Positions 30,000 to 42,815 are shown, counted from the stretch's first letter. The stretch: DNA of 64,000 nt from Megalopta genalis (GCF_051020955.1 NC_135027.1:2356001-2420000), one strand, 5' to 3'. The notes: a model not told the origin generated them from the letters alone. Translations and numbers: made by a program.

Positions 30000-30170
30000 A
30001 TAGTCAAGGGCTTGAAAGGAAAAGTAGTTCTATGGGACGAGGAGGGAAATAGTATCGAGGGAGCAGAACGAGAGGAAGAGGAGAAGGTGAGAAGGAAAAA
30101 GAAAAAGAGGGAGAGAGAAAGGTAGCTCGAGGGGGAAAGGAAGTGAAAGTACGAGGAGGCCTGCGTTACT
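30000..30170 (+). repeat. Purine-rich tract
   Basis: G/A-rich run (GAGGAAGAGGAGAAGG...). It sits between pyrimidine tracts on either side, so strand asymmetry flips twice within 1 kb. Confidence 0.6.
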
Positions 30171-30453
30171 GGCGCATCCGAGATTTTGTGCCGTCGTTCC
30201 TCATCCTCGTCGCGCCCCTCTCCCGCCCGCCGCGTGTACCCCGTGCCTCGTCCAGCGCCGATAATTTGTCGGTTCGTTCGTAACGAGCCGAGAAACCAGG
30301 AAGAGAGGCGCAGGCCCCAGGAAGCGCGAGGAGGCTACTGTTGCCCTCCCCGCTCTCCAAGGAAAGTGATTTTCTTCGAAGCACGCTGACCCCGAGAGAC
30401 AACGTCGACCATTGAAATCCGGATTACGCAACCCCCTTCGTCGCCTCCTCTTC

Positions 30454-30496
<43 letters not shown>
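30454..30496 (+). repeat. (CT)n microsatellite
   Basis: An uninterrupted TC run of about 21 units. Confidence 0.95.
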
Positions 30497-30498
<2 letters not shown>

Positions 30499-31622
30499 TG
30501 TATCTCTTTTTCTCTCTGCACCGCGTCTCTCTTTCTTCAGCTTCCTCGTTGCACCGGCGTGACCCTGATGCGATGGTCAGCCGCGCTCTCCTGAGCCGCT
30601 CGCCGCAGCCTCCGCCGACTAAATTATCGTCTATTCATCGTTTTCAATCGGTTCCACGTTTATTACGTGGCCCGGCGAGACTCAATGCCTCGCTATTACG
30701 TAGGTGTTTCCTAAGAACGGCTTCCAGGGCGCACTCGGCCGTTCGAGTTGCTAATACCGGCGCGGTTTCAGGTCAATGGAAACACCGCGCCGGACGAACG
30801 GCCGGCCCCCCTTGCCCCCACCCTCCGCCGTCGCGGATTTTTCCAGGCATTCTTCGACGATCGTCGTATTCGATTGAAATAGAATTCCTCGGGGCCGAGG
30901 AGATTCTTCGCGGAAATATTTTCCGCGAGCCTACTACGATCGTTAGAGATTCGATTGCGGCCGTTCTAGCAGCTCGGGCTGCCGCCGAGACACCCGGTAG
31001 AGGGTGACTCAGTAACTCGGGATAGACGGAAGTTCTTGTTTAATTAGATTTTGTGAGCTTGCAGTTTGACGGGCTTTCGGACATTCGTCGTGTCCGGAAT
31101 TTCCTCCGTTCCGATATGTACCAATTTATCTGGCCATTTACTGAGCTAACTTAATGTTGGGGCGCAGCTGTTAGGCGAAGATTGGGTGTAGGTATTTTTC
31201 TGCAAGTGCGTGTGCCATTGAGATACGGATTGGCGCTACGAAGCTTGATTTATTAGATGGTTTAAAGTCTGCTTAATATCTTCATTGCTGTGCCAAATAG
31301 CTAAAAAATTTCAGCAAATTAGAGTAATATGTTTAATGAAATTGAATTAATAATTCATACTTCTTACGGATCCTAATGGAATTAGGAAGGTGCAGTGGAT
31401 TAGGGGGTAAGATGAATTTTCTAGTTTAGGTTAAGGGGGGCCATATTTTTAGTCATATAAGAGAAAGTGCTATAAATATTATAATTTTTCTGTTCGAGAT
31501 ATATTTACAAAAATAAAGTATAAAACGTTTATAAAAGAACATTGTTGAAACAATAATACATGTTTAAAATCCTGTGAACATTTTTTGGTCACTGCTTAAG
31601 CATGCTAAGATTATAAGCCAGT

Positions 31623-32003
31623 TTAACCCTTTTTTACCCGGAGTGTTTAAATCGTTCACTCAGTTACTAAATTCTCAGCAATTAAATAAAATCAATTACC
31701 GTTGCTTAGACACAAGACTAATAAGTCTGCAAGAAACATCTTCAGAAATATGTTTCCAAAAATTGCTGAACATAGCTCAGATGCGAGGGTTTTGTTACAT
31801 TGTTACATCACGTTTCAAGATAACCTTGACATTATCAAATTTGCGTTTATATTTCAAGAAATGTGTAAGAAAGTGTAACCGTTGCATTTGTCGCCAATTT
31901 CAATTTCATTCGCATGAAACGCACCAGGTTGTACAAAATGGGAATACTATAGCTCAGAAATTTCGAATTTCGAGTTAAAATGTCTCCGACTGCAAAGGGT
32001 TAA
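31623..32003. mobile_element. TTAA-flanked piggyBac-like MITE
   Basis: The ends are TTAACCCTTTTTTACCCGGAG and CTCCGACTGCAAAGGGTTAA, in the same style as 15815 and 48303. The 134-codon frame inside (31574-31978) has no recognised domain. Confidence 0.65.
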
Positions 32004-32294
32004 TAAGAAACAAACACTTGAACCAGAACCACCAGTACCATCTCGTTCCTCATTGCCCCGTAGATCTCGAGTACAACTTGCCGAAGCCTCGACCCGGGCT
32101 TAGAACTCGGTTCTCCAATTTGTAAAACCTGCTCCGAAGAATCTTCGCTGTATCGTGTCCGAAATAACTCGAACACGAGTAGCGACAAGGTTCGGGGTAC
32201 CGCTTCGCCGAGCAAAAGGAAGAGTCCTCGGACCATCGAGGATACTTTAAATAGCAGACCCCGGGCTGGCAAAGTAGGTGAGGAACCGGCCGCA

Positions 32295-32295
32295 A

Positions 32296-32333
<38 letters not shown>

Positions 32334-32345
32334 GGAGGGAGAGGA
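32295..32345 (+). repeat. (GA)n microsatellite
   Basis: AGAGAGAGAG run with one AAAG break, then GGGAGGGAG. Confidence 0.93.
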
Positions 32346-32794
32346 GCAGAAGGAGAGGAGGACAGAGAAATGGATCTCGATCATGGCGAACTATTCGTGG
32401 GCACCGTGGTAACGGTACATCGCACCGCTTGGATTCGCAGGTCGAGCTACGGTTTCGGATTTATTCGGTGTTCCCGTGTCGAACATTGCCGCGGGGTCCC
32501 GGCCTCCGGGCCCCCCTCGTGCACCGTCACGTGCTCTAGCTTCTGTCCGGCGGGTCCAAGACGCTGGCGAATTAGCCTTCTTCTCAGGAAAGTCACGAGA
32601 CCACGTCGAAAATTCCCGGGCCGAGCGGGACGTGACGCGAATTCTCGTCGTGGGTCCGTCGGGGCCCACGGACCAGCGGCAGGCATCCATTGTGTCAATA
32701 ATGACTCTGACTCTTCTACCAATGAGAATGACGCCGACCTATGATCATTATACTTCGAACGAATTATTACTTCCGTAGCAGTTTCGTCGTCGCT

Positions 32795-33945
32795 TTAACC
32801 GGTTAACTGTGTTCGACGAGTATACTCGTCATTGGGAAGTGGCAGTATTTTGTGAGTAATGACGAGTATACTCGTCGTGCGTAAAAAATAGCGAACATGT
32901 TCTCAAATTAAATATATTCTGAAATTTCAAGATGTCTGGAATATTTTTAGGCCGATCATACACGAAGGTGTTTACATTGTTATACAAATAAGATCAGAAA
33001 AGGATTACGATATTGGTGTTCAGCAGCAATTTGAATTTTTAGCTTTTATAAGTATTTGATTTTTCCTGCGTTTTTCGTTTGTTATGCATGTAGTATGTGT
33101 TAATGTTAAGTGAATAAGTAAATATTAGTAATAAAATAAAGTAGTATCAATATTATAAATAGTAGTATAAATGGTAGAATAAATAGTATAAATAGTATAA
33201 ATAGTATAAACAGTAGAATAAATAATAGAAATAGTAGAAATACTAGAATAAATAGTAGAAATAGTATAAATAGTAGAATAAATAGTATAAATAGTATAAA
33301 TAGTAGAATAAATAGTATATATAGTATAAATAGTAGAATAAATAGTATAAATAGTATAAATAGTAGAATAAATAGTAGAAATAGTAGTATAAATAGTATA
33401 AACAGTAGTATAAATAGTATAAATAGTATAAATAGTATAAACAGTAGAATAAATAGTAGAAATAGTAGAATATATATAAATAGTAGAAATAGTAAAATAT
33501 ATATAAATAGTAGAAATAGTAAAATAAATAGTAGAAATAGTAGAAATAGTAGAAATAGTAGAATAAATAGTATAAATAGTATAAATAGTAGAATAAATAG
33601 TAGAAATAGTAGTATAAATAGTATAAACAGTAGTATAAATAGTATAAATAGTATAAATAGTATAAACAGTAGAATAAATAGTAGAAATAGTAGAATATAT
33701 ATAAATAGTAGAAATAGTAAAATATATATAAATAGTAGAAATAGTAAAATAAATAGTAGAAATAGTAGAAATAGTAGAAATAGTAGAATAAATAGTATAA
33801 ATAGTATAAATAGTAGAATAAATAGTATAAATAGTAGTAGAAATAGTAGTATAAATAGTATAAAATAAAACCGTCTTTTTTATCCAATATTTTAATACAT
33901 ACAAATGCGCGCTCTAAACAGGAGGCGCCACAGCTAACTGGTTAA
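32795..33945. mobile_element. TTAA-flanked MITE carrying a satellite array
   Basis: The ends are TTAACCGGTTAACTGTG and CACAGCTAACTGGTTAA. A perfect palindrome GACGAGTATACTCGTC occurs at 32815-32830 and again at 32861-32876. Most of the 1.15-kb length is the ATAGTA satellite (33139-33868), which must have expanded inside the element. Confidence 0.7.
33139..33868 (+). repeat. ATAGTATAA/ATAGTAGAA satellite with 225-bp higher-order repeat
   Basis: Nearly pure units of 9-12 bases (AATAGTATAAATAGTAGAA). The block starting at 33371 recurs at 33596, so about 225 bp were duplicated. Reading the minus strand gives 200-260 codon frames of Tyr/Ile/Thr or Tyr/Leu/Phe repeats, which are artefacts. Confidence 0.93.
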
Positions 33946-33949
33946 TAAT

Positions 33950-35520
33950 CTTTCCTTATTATCAGCTGAATATACCTCGGTCCCAAATCGGTCTCACTAA
34001 CTTCTACAATTTGTAGAAATCGAGAAGGGGCGCCGTGAGATTTTCGAGTTGCAACATAAACTTTTGGCCTCGAGAGTTAGCGTGCAGTGTCGGAGCGCCA
34101 GAAAATGGCGGCGAGTTGGATTAGCAGCGAGAGCCTCGGCCCAGGGAATAATTCATGCGGCCTGGTCGGTCGGATCTATAGATGCCGGTCCGAAGAAGAA
34201 AAAAAAAACTGAAAAAAGTCACTCGCGGTCGCTTAGGAATCTCTTCGTATAGGCATCGCTTCCTCAAGTGGATCGGTCAACAGACTGTAATATCGTATGC
34301 GACAGCCATTTATTTGGCGATCGAGTCGCGATGGCTGTTTTATGCGGAGATTATCCTCGATTCGGCCCAACAGGTTTATTCCGGTTGACTTTGTTCCTTT
34401 TTGCCCGGCCACACGGCGAAGCAGCGAAGGATCCATAGCGTTCGCCGGCGTCGCGGCGATCATTGAATCTTTTAATCAAGGTTGCCAGGCGGCGGCTCCG
34501 GAGCTTCGATTATGCAAGAGTCCTGACCAGGCTAAGGTTGAAGACATTGCTCAAGTGATACTCTCGTAGCTGATTTTATGATTATAACGTGCGTTAACGA
34601 GCCCGTAACCCAGATCGGTAGGAAACAGAGGGATCCGATGTTAGTGGCTCGGACCTGTGGATCCTAAATACGCGGCAAGTTTTACGAGACGGCCCGAAGA
34701 CCAGTTGGACCCGATAGATTCCACCCGGAGAATGCTTAATTCTTCCGTGCGACGCATTCCGATGGGCTTAATTGAAAATTCTTCGGTTCTTTATTCACCC
34801 ACTAAACGTTCCGCGGAAGTCGACTCGATTCGACTTAAAAGTGACAGGGATTTATCAGCGGCCACGGGGAATCAAGCAGCAGGAAAAAAAATGGGGACTA
34901 TCCTATAGTTATGCACGGTCCCAGTTTTGCATACTCGACTACACGAACGGTCGGGGGAACATAAAGTAAGGAAATATGTGTCGACATATATTATAACTTG
35001 GTTAAATATTCAGAAAAATTCAGCGGATAGTACTACGACTACGTTACGCAATTATTACAGTCGAATCGGTGTTCCGAGCATGCTACTTACTGGACCATTC
35101 ACGTAATTAACCCGTTCCCTCGTCGAACCTCTTTTTAACCCTAGCGTGGGCCAAAAGCTAAGGCTGGGCCAAAAACTACGCTCAGAATTTTGAACATGAG
35201 TCTTCAGTTCTAACCTTTCTCTCTCATAAATTGTTTATATCTTATTTTTGAATTAATAGGTAACTAAATGTGTCTATTATTTCACAGAATTGTACAAATA
35301 AATATTTACAGCACATTTTCTTACGTGGATACAAAATGACCCGCCCTCAAGCAGACCTTAAACCTTCTATCGCCTCAAGCTTCGGTTCTAAAATTGACCA
35401 ATCGATGCTAACTTTTTCCGCCATTCCAAGTAATAGCAAAATTTAAAAACAAAAATAGGTATTTTAGTCATTGTCCAGCGGACTAGTCCCATCATCCAAA
35501 AAAGAAATCATTCAGTCCAG
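33950..35520. other. No gene recognised
   Basis: Mixed sequence with small unrelated open frames. 35135-35175 holds a repeated 'GGGCCAAAA.CTA' word after TTTTTAACCCTAGCG, possibly another decayed TTAA-type end. Confidence 0.5.
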
Positions 35521-35580
35521 TTTGAAAAAAGTTGTCGCGTTTTAAAAGGTGTTCAAATACTTTTCGCCAGGGATTGTACG
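35520..35580 (-). mobile_element. Tc1-like terminal remnant
   Basis: GTTTTAAAAGGTGTTCAAATACTTTTCGCCAGGGATTGTA has the look of a Tc1-like transposon end and matches the right end of the element at 46029-46401 (AAAAGGTGTTCGAATACTTTT). No left end was identified. Confidence 0.5.
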
Positions 35581-35763
35581 TTTATTATACAGATTCCGAA
35601 ACGATTTCATGAGCACAATGTTTAGACAACTTTTACAATTTTCAGAAAACCTCGTTAGGTGACCGTGTCTTTCCATAAAAATTCAATAACAACAAACTAA
35701 CCAAGCACAAAAGTCCAAGTAGAATTTTGTCGAAAACGAAAGATCGTTTCCTGGTTAGAATCG

Positions 35764-35765
35764 AG

Positions 35766-35797
<32 letters not shown>

Positions 35798-35815
35798 AGA
35801 AGAAGAAGAAGAAGA
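35764..35815 (+). repeat. (GAA)n trinucleotide repeat
   Basis: About 15 AAG/GAA units. It creates a poly-Ser frame on the minus strand that is not treated as a gene. Confidence 0.95.
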
Positions 35816-36052
35816 TCGAACAAGAAACAGAGGAGCATAGTTGCGGGCCAGTGGCATAGTTTTTAGTAGAGGCCCGAAGGCAGCGGGCGAGTCGAGGCTT
35901 TGGATCAAGGCCTCGGACCTCGAAGAGATCGATTGGGCAAGAGCCGAATCACGAATCCGGTCCACGAGGCGGCGATCATTTTCCCGACATAATTCAGGGA
36001 CTCTCGTTCGTCTCTAACTTGCTGTTAGTTGGCCAGCAGCAGCTCGCGGACT

Positions 36053-36072
36053 CGCGCGCGCGCGCGCGCGCG
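36053..36072. repeat. (CG)n microsatellite
   Basis: Alternating CG run of 20 bases, a potential Z-DNA former. Similar runs occur at 38993-39008 and 51885-51897. Confidence 0.9.
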
Positions 36073-36837
36073 AGCAAGCGGGCGATGGAATACGCTCGTG
36101 TATTTTCCGCCTGCTGTTATCGCGGATCTCTCCCACTTGGCTTTCCCCGGGAGCCGCGCGCGCCGCCGGATTCCATTCTCATAAATATTTGAAATTCGCA
36201 GTGCGCTTATTAATCGCGCGATTAATTAATCCCTTGCGTAGGGTCCGCGCAGTACAGATAATAACCGGGTGAAGTAATTCCGCGATATTTAACTCGGGAT
36301 CCACCATTAGGCGACCCGAAGTGAATAAATCCCTACCTACATTACACGGACGTGCACGTCTCCGTGCGTGTATTTCATTTCTGTCCTTCTCCTTCTCGGC
36401 TGCTCCTGTTCTATTCTCTTTTTCCCCGCCTCGTCTGGTAACCTGGGCGCGCGCGCTAACGAGAAATAAAATCTAATCGCTCGAAAAGCTGAATCTCCGC
36501 CGGCGTCGCTGCGTGTACAAGCGGCTCAGATGACTTGCTACCCGCCGCGGAGTTCGAGCTACGTGCTATTGACCTTTACGCTCAATGATTCGCCATAGGC
36601 TCGCGTCAGTTCTGAAGTAATTGGCCGAATAAATTTATAGCGAGTGCCGCGCGAGCTACGCCCGGCGTATCACGCCTTACCCACATCCCCACGACCGATC
36701 ACTTTTCGCTATCACTATCCCAGAATCGTTCGGATAACAGGAAATCTTCAGCTATCCTTCGACCGAGTACTGCTCGCTTCAATAACGATCACTGGTTATT
36801 CTAAAATTGCAGGCTAATTCATCCGTGTATTTTGCTC

Positions 36838-37053
36838 CGTGTAATGTCTCTCTAATTGACGCTCAGATTGTCCAAAAAAGTGGACAATTTGGGAAGAGGA
36901 GACACGATTTTTCGAGTCTTGCGGTTCGTTTTTATAGTTACGAACTGTCGACAACTATAAAAACGAACTGCAGGGCTCGAATAATCCTATCTCCTCTTCC
37001 AAAATTGTTCATTTTTGTGCAGAACCTGAGCGTCAGTTGGGGAGACGTTACTG
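36838..37053. mobile_element. pogo-like palindromic MITE, copy 6
   Basis: The left end is decayed (CCGTGTAATGTCTCTCTAATTG) and the right end reads GAGACGTTACTG, followed by TA. The family arms around CGAGTCTTGCGG / CTGCAGGGCTCG are present. Confidence 0.78.
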
Positions 37054-37454
37054 TACTTTGCTTTAGGCAGAACTTAGAATTACTTCCGAGGACGACATTT
37101 TAGGGTAAATGGTGTTTCATCAGAACACGGAAGACTGTCTAATTTGTTCGGTTGTATCTTAAGTGGTCGTGGTTTTATTGCTCTCTATTTTCATGAGGTC
37201 AAAAGAATGCTCCATACAGTAATATTTTTACGGTCCATTTTATAGACAGACTTTCTAATAAAAATTACACAATAGGAAGCGATAGAGGGACGTCCATTTT
37301 GTTTCGCGCAAGCAGATTGTCTTAAATGGGCGTGGCTTTGTTGCTCCGCGCTTCTACGAGTTGAAGGCAAATTTCGCAGAAAAGTATGTTCTAAAGAGAC
37401 ATTTTGTCGCAACTTATGCCACGAAACAAGATACAGCAAATTTTCCTTTAGCTC

Positions 37455-37545
37455 GCAAACAAAAATGGACAACTTTGGAAGAGGAAATTGTTTCTATAAT
37501 CGTTGACAATTGATAATTATAAAAACACGAGCACGAATTATAAAC
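37455..37545. mobile_element. pogo-like MITE fragment
   Basis: ACAAAAATGGACAACTTTGG, then GAAGAGGAAATTG and GACAATTGATAATTATAAAA, match the family's left arm and centre only. The right arm is absent. Confidence 0.6.
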
Positions 37546-37549
37546 ACCC

Positions 37550-39110
37550 TATGTAGAGTGGGCGTGGCTCCGTTGGCCTTAATTATTTCGCAGACGATAT
37601 CCAGAGATTATTGGCCGTTTTAAGAGAAATTATGCACTTACTGTACATCTCGTTCTGCGCGGTGCTAATGTACCCGGCTAATAGACCATCGATCGTCGAC
37701 TAATCGCCTTGATCGATTATTGGGGCTCGCGCGCGCGAGGCCGTTTAACCCGGCTCGATCGGATCCACGTGAGAACGCGAGGAGACTCGGGCCACCGCGA
37801 TCGATCATAAGAGGTCACCTGCTCGATCGACCACGAAATTCTTGACGAGCCCCTGATTGAAATCCGCCGGGCCCCGTGCCTAAGATCGAATAGATAACAC
37901 CGCGATCCTATATATTCGGTGCAACTGCCTCGGATCGTTTATGCCGAAGCCCGTAGTGGAGGTTCAACGTCTATTAAGGAGGCGGACACACCGGGACTTG
38001 TGTGACACGGAAACAAATATTACCTCATTATGCTAATGCCGAAGATTGGAATTTGTGACGGAGCAATTCGAGGATCTGGGAATCATGGTCGGCTCGCGAC
38101 CATCATTGAATCTTTCATGAATGTGTATGAGATCCGTGAACTTGTACGGGCACGGCACCCGGGGATGATTAAAAGTGACAGCAGAACCGACGCCGAGCTC
38201 CTATGTCGGACAGCGAAATGTTTTTTTGCTGTCCGGCAGACCGGCGGGGACCGCGCTCCTACGGCGGGCGAAACGATTAAAACGCGGCGACGCTTAGTTA
38301 AACTATTTCTGTCGGCGATAATTACGATGCTTTTTCCCAGTCCGCGATTATGGTAATGCATACGCGATCTCCATTGAGGAAACGCTGTCCGCGCTTTTCA
38401 AATTTACATAACGTACAAGACCACGTGAATTGATTTTATATTGTTCTTAAATTCATGTTTCTCGGGTTCGCCGGTTAGCAATTAGCCTCCGGTTCGTCGC
38501 GAGCACGACGCAGAATTTTAAGGGGCGGCCGGCGAACGGCGTAATCGAAAAACAATTTTCTCAAATATTTTAATGAGATATGCCCGTGGTTCGTTAAGAA
38601 TTTAGGTACGCCAATGCTCGTGACACCGAACGGAACGCTTTCCTTCTTTATGCTAGAATCACGGCGGACTGTCCCGCGGATCGATTTATTAATCCTGCGC
38701 GACCATAAACGCACCTGTCTCATTAGAACCGAATAACATAGGATAGGAGGCTGGACATTTAATTGTGGCTTCCTCGTTCGAAGAAAAAACGAAAGAAAAA
38801 AGAAAAGTAGATCGCGACATTGCCCGCGCACCGTCCCTATAATTTACTGATTGTTCCCCATAAATCCTGATTAATTTCAGCGTATCACGCGAAGATGTTG
38901 CCACGGCCAATCACCATCATCTAGAATATGTAGTAAAATCTGTCTCGGCAGTCTCGGTCTGCGCGTTCTCTCCCACAGCGCGCGGCGCTCGCTCGCGCGC
39001 GCGCGCGCATGGATGCAGACCACGGTGGCTCTTGAGACGCGTCGGCAATTTATCTATTCCCGCGCTGGGTCCGCGTAACCGGCTCGCGAGTAGGCGTTCA
39101 TTATCGACTT
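37550..39110. other. No gene recognised
   Basis: Mixed sequence. Open frames at 38030-38356 and 38475-38831 show no recognised domain. Confidence 0.5.
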
Positions 39111-39124
39111 TCCTCGAATTCTCC

Positions 39125-39205
39125 GGGTCGCGTCGCGTCGAGTCGCGTCGAGTCGCGTCGCATCGCGTCGCGTCGCGTTGCATCGCGTCGCATCGCGTCG
39201 CGGCG
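39125..39205 (+). repeat. (CGCGT/CGAGT/CGCAT)n pentamer-decamer repeat
   Basis: About 16 five-base units CGCGT, CGAGT, CGCAT or CGTTG in a row, preceded by a (GC)n run at 38993-39008. Confidence 0.88.
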
Positions 39206-39834
39206 ATCCAAGGCGGGTAGTAGATTCTATCGGTTGTGTCTCGTGTTCGGCGCGTCTCGTCGATTCCTCAAGGAAGGACACGGGGAATTATATAAGAAGC
39301 TCGGCCGTGTAGGAGGGACGAGGATAGGACGTTTGCCGGGGGATAGGGCCGCTGAACGGGAAAGACAGACGGATAGAATGTAATCTATTAGTCTCGGTCT
39401 AAGACTGGCTGGCACAAAGAAGAGTCATACCGATCGTGGAACATCGCGGAACCGGTCCCGGCCGCCGAAGATTAACGAGAGGGAAGGGAGAAGGCCCGCG
39501 TTTCTACAACCGGAAACGGCGGTCCCGGCGGTGCCGGCGCGGCCCCTCTCGCCGAAACTCTCTCGCTAATAAGCTAAAAGTCGCAAAAACACCGAAAATA
39601 CCACGCGATTATTCCGTGGCCCGGTGAACGTGATTCCGGCCGGGCAGGATTCCAGTTTCCGTGACCCGGCGTCGGAGTCCGAGTCGAAAGGGGTCTGGGT
39701 TAGGCCAACGCCGAGGACAAAGGAGGATCCTCCGAGAACCAGCGAAACGAGGATCCCAAAGGATCACGGAGTTCTCGCTTCGAGCACCCAGTATACACAC
39801 CGCGAGACGAGGAACCGGGGAACACGCTCTTTAT

Positions 39835-40430
39835 CTCTGTCCCTCGCCCCCTCCCCTCTCGCGTCCTCCTCCTCCTCCTCTCGTTCTATCCGAGTCTGTC
39901 CCGCTCCGTCCCTCTCTGTCGTTCCCTCTAGCCTCTTCCTGTTCCATCGTTCGCCTATGGTCTCTGTCTGTCCGCTGGTTTCCCGGTCCCGTCCTCCCGT
40001 TCTCGCCCTCCCGTTCTCCTCGCCGCCTCCTCCTCCTCCCGGTGATCGTCCCGGGCCCTCTTTCTCGCTCGCGCTCCGTGCAAAGTAAAGAGGAGAGCTC
40101 TCTGCCTTGGGTCGTTGGCCGTAACTCGCCGTGACCCAGTGCGAGCGCTAGGACATTGACTCTGCCATCGCCATCGCCATCCGCGATACCAACTTCCCTA
40201 CGTCCCTGGCTCCGCGGGCCCCTCTCGGCCCCTCTCGGCCCCGCACCCTGCCGGTCCTGGGTCCCCACACCGACGGGCCTCCACCTCCTCCCTCCCGCGC
40301 ACGCTCGACCTCCCCCGCTCCCGTATCGCCTACCGATTCCTCTATACCTCGTTCGGTTTGCACCGTCGACTTGTACGCCTCCTTCTTTCTTTCTCATCGT
40401 TGTCGTCGTCGTCGTCGTCGTCGCCGACGA
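39835..40430 (+). repeat. Pyrimidine-rich GC-rich tract ending in (CGT)n
   Basis: C/T-rich with CTCCTCCTCC blocks, a CGCCAT repeat (40165-40185) and (GTC)n at 40397-40425. The frames are low-complexity on both strands. It could be a promoter or 5' leader of an unseen gene, but no TATA box or conserved start was identified. Confidence 0.55.
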
Positions 40431-40899
40431 CGTCGCCATCGACGACGACCACGGGTCATTCTCGTCTTCGCACTTATTCGTCGGTGTCCTCTCTCATGGC
40501 GCATTTTGGCGATTCGCGCGCCTACACCGAAGCAACGTCGAGAGAAACATTTTGTTGATGTTTCTTGGAACAGTCGTCGTTTGTTGCCAATTCTTGCCCC
40601 AGGTTCGCCATCCTGCCTCTGATCGGGCAAGATCAAAGAAAGATAGAAAGCACATGTTCTTCTGGTGTGGTCGGTTTGATATTTGCTTGCGTGACGCGTT
40701 AACGGCGTCGACGTCGACGCGAATAGAGGCATGAGAATGCGTAACGATTTCAGTCTTCGATTGACTGAGGAATATGGAATGTACGAATATTTGTGGGCAG
40801 TTTATAATAAAGATAAACGAATGTAGCCGCGACATCGGAACGAAACTTAAAAAGATCTTTCTCGAATCCTGTTTGCTTCAGCGTGGACGAAATGTTTCT

Positions 40900-42770
40900 A
40901 CGGGTCACCGTGTGCCGGGAACATTTTGTAACATTCCGCAAACGAAACTTCGATTCTATTGAACAGGAAAACGGCTGAACGAGGCCCCGATTTTCGTCTT
41001 GCACATCTGTGATCGCTTTTAACGACGATGAAGACGGTTCCATGCCGCATTTGCATACTCCGACGATTCAAATAACTCCGGTCGAAAGAATCGACAAATG
41101 AGGATTCGGGCCGATCGAGAACGGCGATCGGAAGGTCCCGAGGCGGTTTACGCGCTGCCATCTGAAAAATAAAGGCCCAGGATGATTAAACAGGTTGGCC
41201 AGATGACTGGGAGCACCGAACAGCATTTCCGTTCGGTGTCGGCAGAGGAAACGGGCCCCGAATATGGCAACTGTTGCATAAATTGGGGTCTGTTTACGGA
41301 AGGAGCCGGGAGGAATGATCGCATGGCCGCGACGCGCGCGCGCGAGCGCGAGCGCGAGCGTTCCTCGCGGGAAGTGGCGCGTTGTGGTTTCTTGGTTTAT
41401 GAACCGAGGCCGTGGTAACGATCGGTTTCTCTCTGAATACTTTATCCCGCCCCGGGATTAATCGACGCTCCGGTCCTGCCGCCTGATGTTTCACTGATTA
41501 GCGGCCACTTTTTTGCCGCGATCCAATGGGTCCGAGCGGTCTGATGAACATCTGCGAAGACGAAGGACGGTCGGATCGGACTCTTTTAGGTCTTATTACC
41601 GTTCCGTGACGATCATGGCAGACTCGAGCATAGTCTGCACCAGCCTGGATTAGATTCAAACAAATTCATTATGCTGTAACGGGTTACATTTTAATCTCTT
41701 AATTTCATTCGATTTAATTTATTTTAATTTATTTTACTTTAATTTAATTTAATCTAATTTATTTTAAATTATTTTAATTTATTTTAATCTATCTTATTTT
41801 AATTCGTTTTAATTTAACTTGATTCAACTTCATTTGTATATACGAGTGAACACCCATTTCTATGATAACAAGAACATAGTATTACTACGTTGGATGGTGG
41901 AGAATCGGTGGATCGAGTGAACAATTTATAAAGACTTGTTTTATACCTAGTAACATTGGCTACAGATATGTCAATTTAATTACTATTGTTAACGAGATAT
42001 TATTTTGACGTGGGTGCGTCGCATCTGTAAATAATCGGCTGAACCCTTCTGTCAGGAATTATTACAAAGATATCTAAATGAACGAGCGACAGAAGCTACC
42101 ACGATGTAATATCAACAAATTTTGTCATGCTGCTAATATTACTGTAAATAGTCTAATAATGCTATCTAATAATACTAAAAATACTGTAAATTCCATCTCG
42201 AAGCAGTGTTAAATGCAAAATTCAACGATTTCGGAAGATCATAACGTCGAATTGCAACTGTAGCAAACGGACCTCGAGAAACGACGAAGTTCGAAGATCG
42301 AACGTACGATGTGCTCGAGATTCCGCGACGCCAGCGCCAATAAAATTGGAAACAAGCCCCCGAAGAACCACAGGGGACGAGGGAGAAGCGATTTTCTTTC
42401 GACGGCGATCGTTTATCTCTGGAAAAATTTCGTCTCGCTTAGCTGTGCGGCAGATCGCATCGAGACGTTAGAATCTCCTCGTTTTTTTATCTGCGATCGG
42501 TCCAGTGAACAATGGCAACCGACTGCGGAGCGGTAAATTTTCCATTCTACGGGCACGGTGAGAACAATCGCGAGGCATTAGAACTTTTTCACAGGAACAA
42601 TCGATTCGGTGGACACGCCGGGGACACGTGTCTCCCGGTGGCCCGGGTCGAGTGGGTGAACCTGGTGGCTGACATTGAACGCTCCGCCTCGTTTCAAGGT
42701 GGCTGGCTCGACCTCAACCATGAAAACTGTTTAACGAAACGTGAATGCTCTCGGGCCTGGTACGCGATTC
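40900..42770. other. No gene recognised; A/T tandem repeat inside
   Basis: 41700-41815 is a loose TTTTAATTTA tandem repeat. Elsewhere the sequence is mixed and without recognised motifs. Confidence 0.5.
41700..41815 (+). repeat. TTTTAATTTA-type tandem repeat
   Basis: About 11 imperfect copies of a ~10-base A/T unit, with occasional C substitutions. Confidence 0.85.
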
Positions 42771-42772
42771 CG

Positions 42773-42774
<2 letters not shown>

Positions 42775-42815
<41 letters not shown>

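Noticed and set aside
33125..33904. 259- and 214-codon minus-strand frames of Tyr/Thr/Ile and Tyr/Leu/Phe repeats
   Set aside because: Pure ATAGTA satellite whose units lack stops in these frames; no start context or conserved sequence.
40156..40734. 192-codon frame with a poly-Val stretch that could be read as a membrane protein
   Set aside because: The Val run is a (GTC)n repeat and both strands are open over the GC-rich tract.
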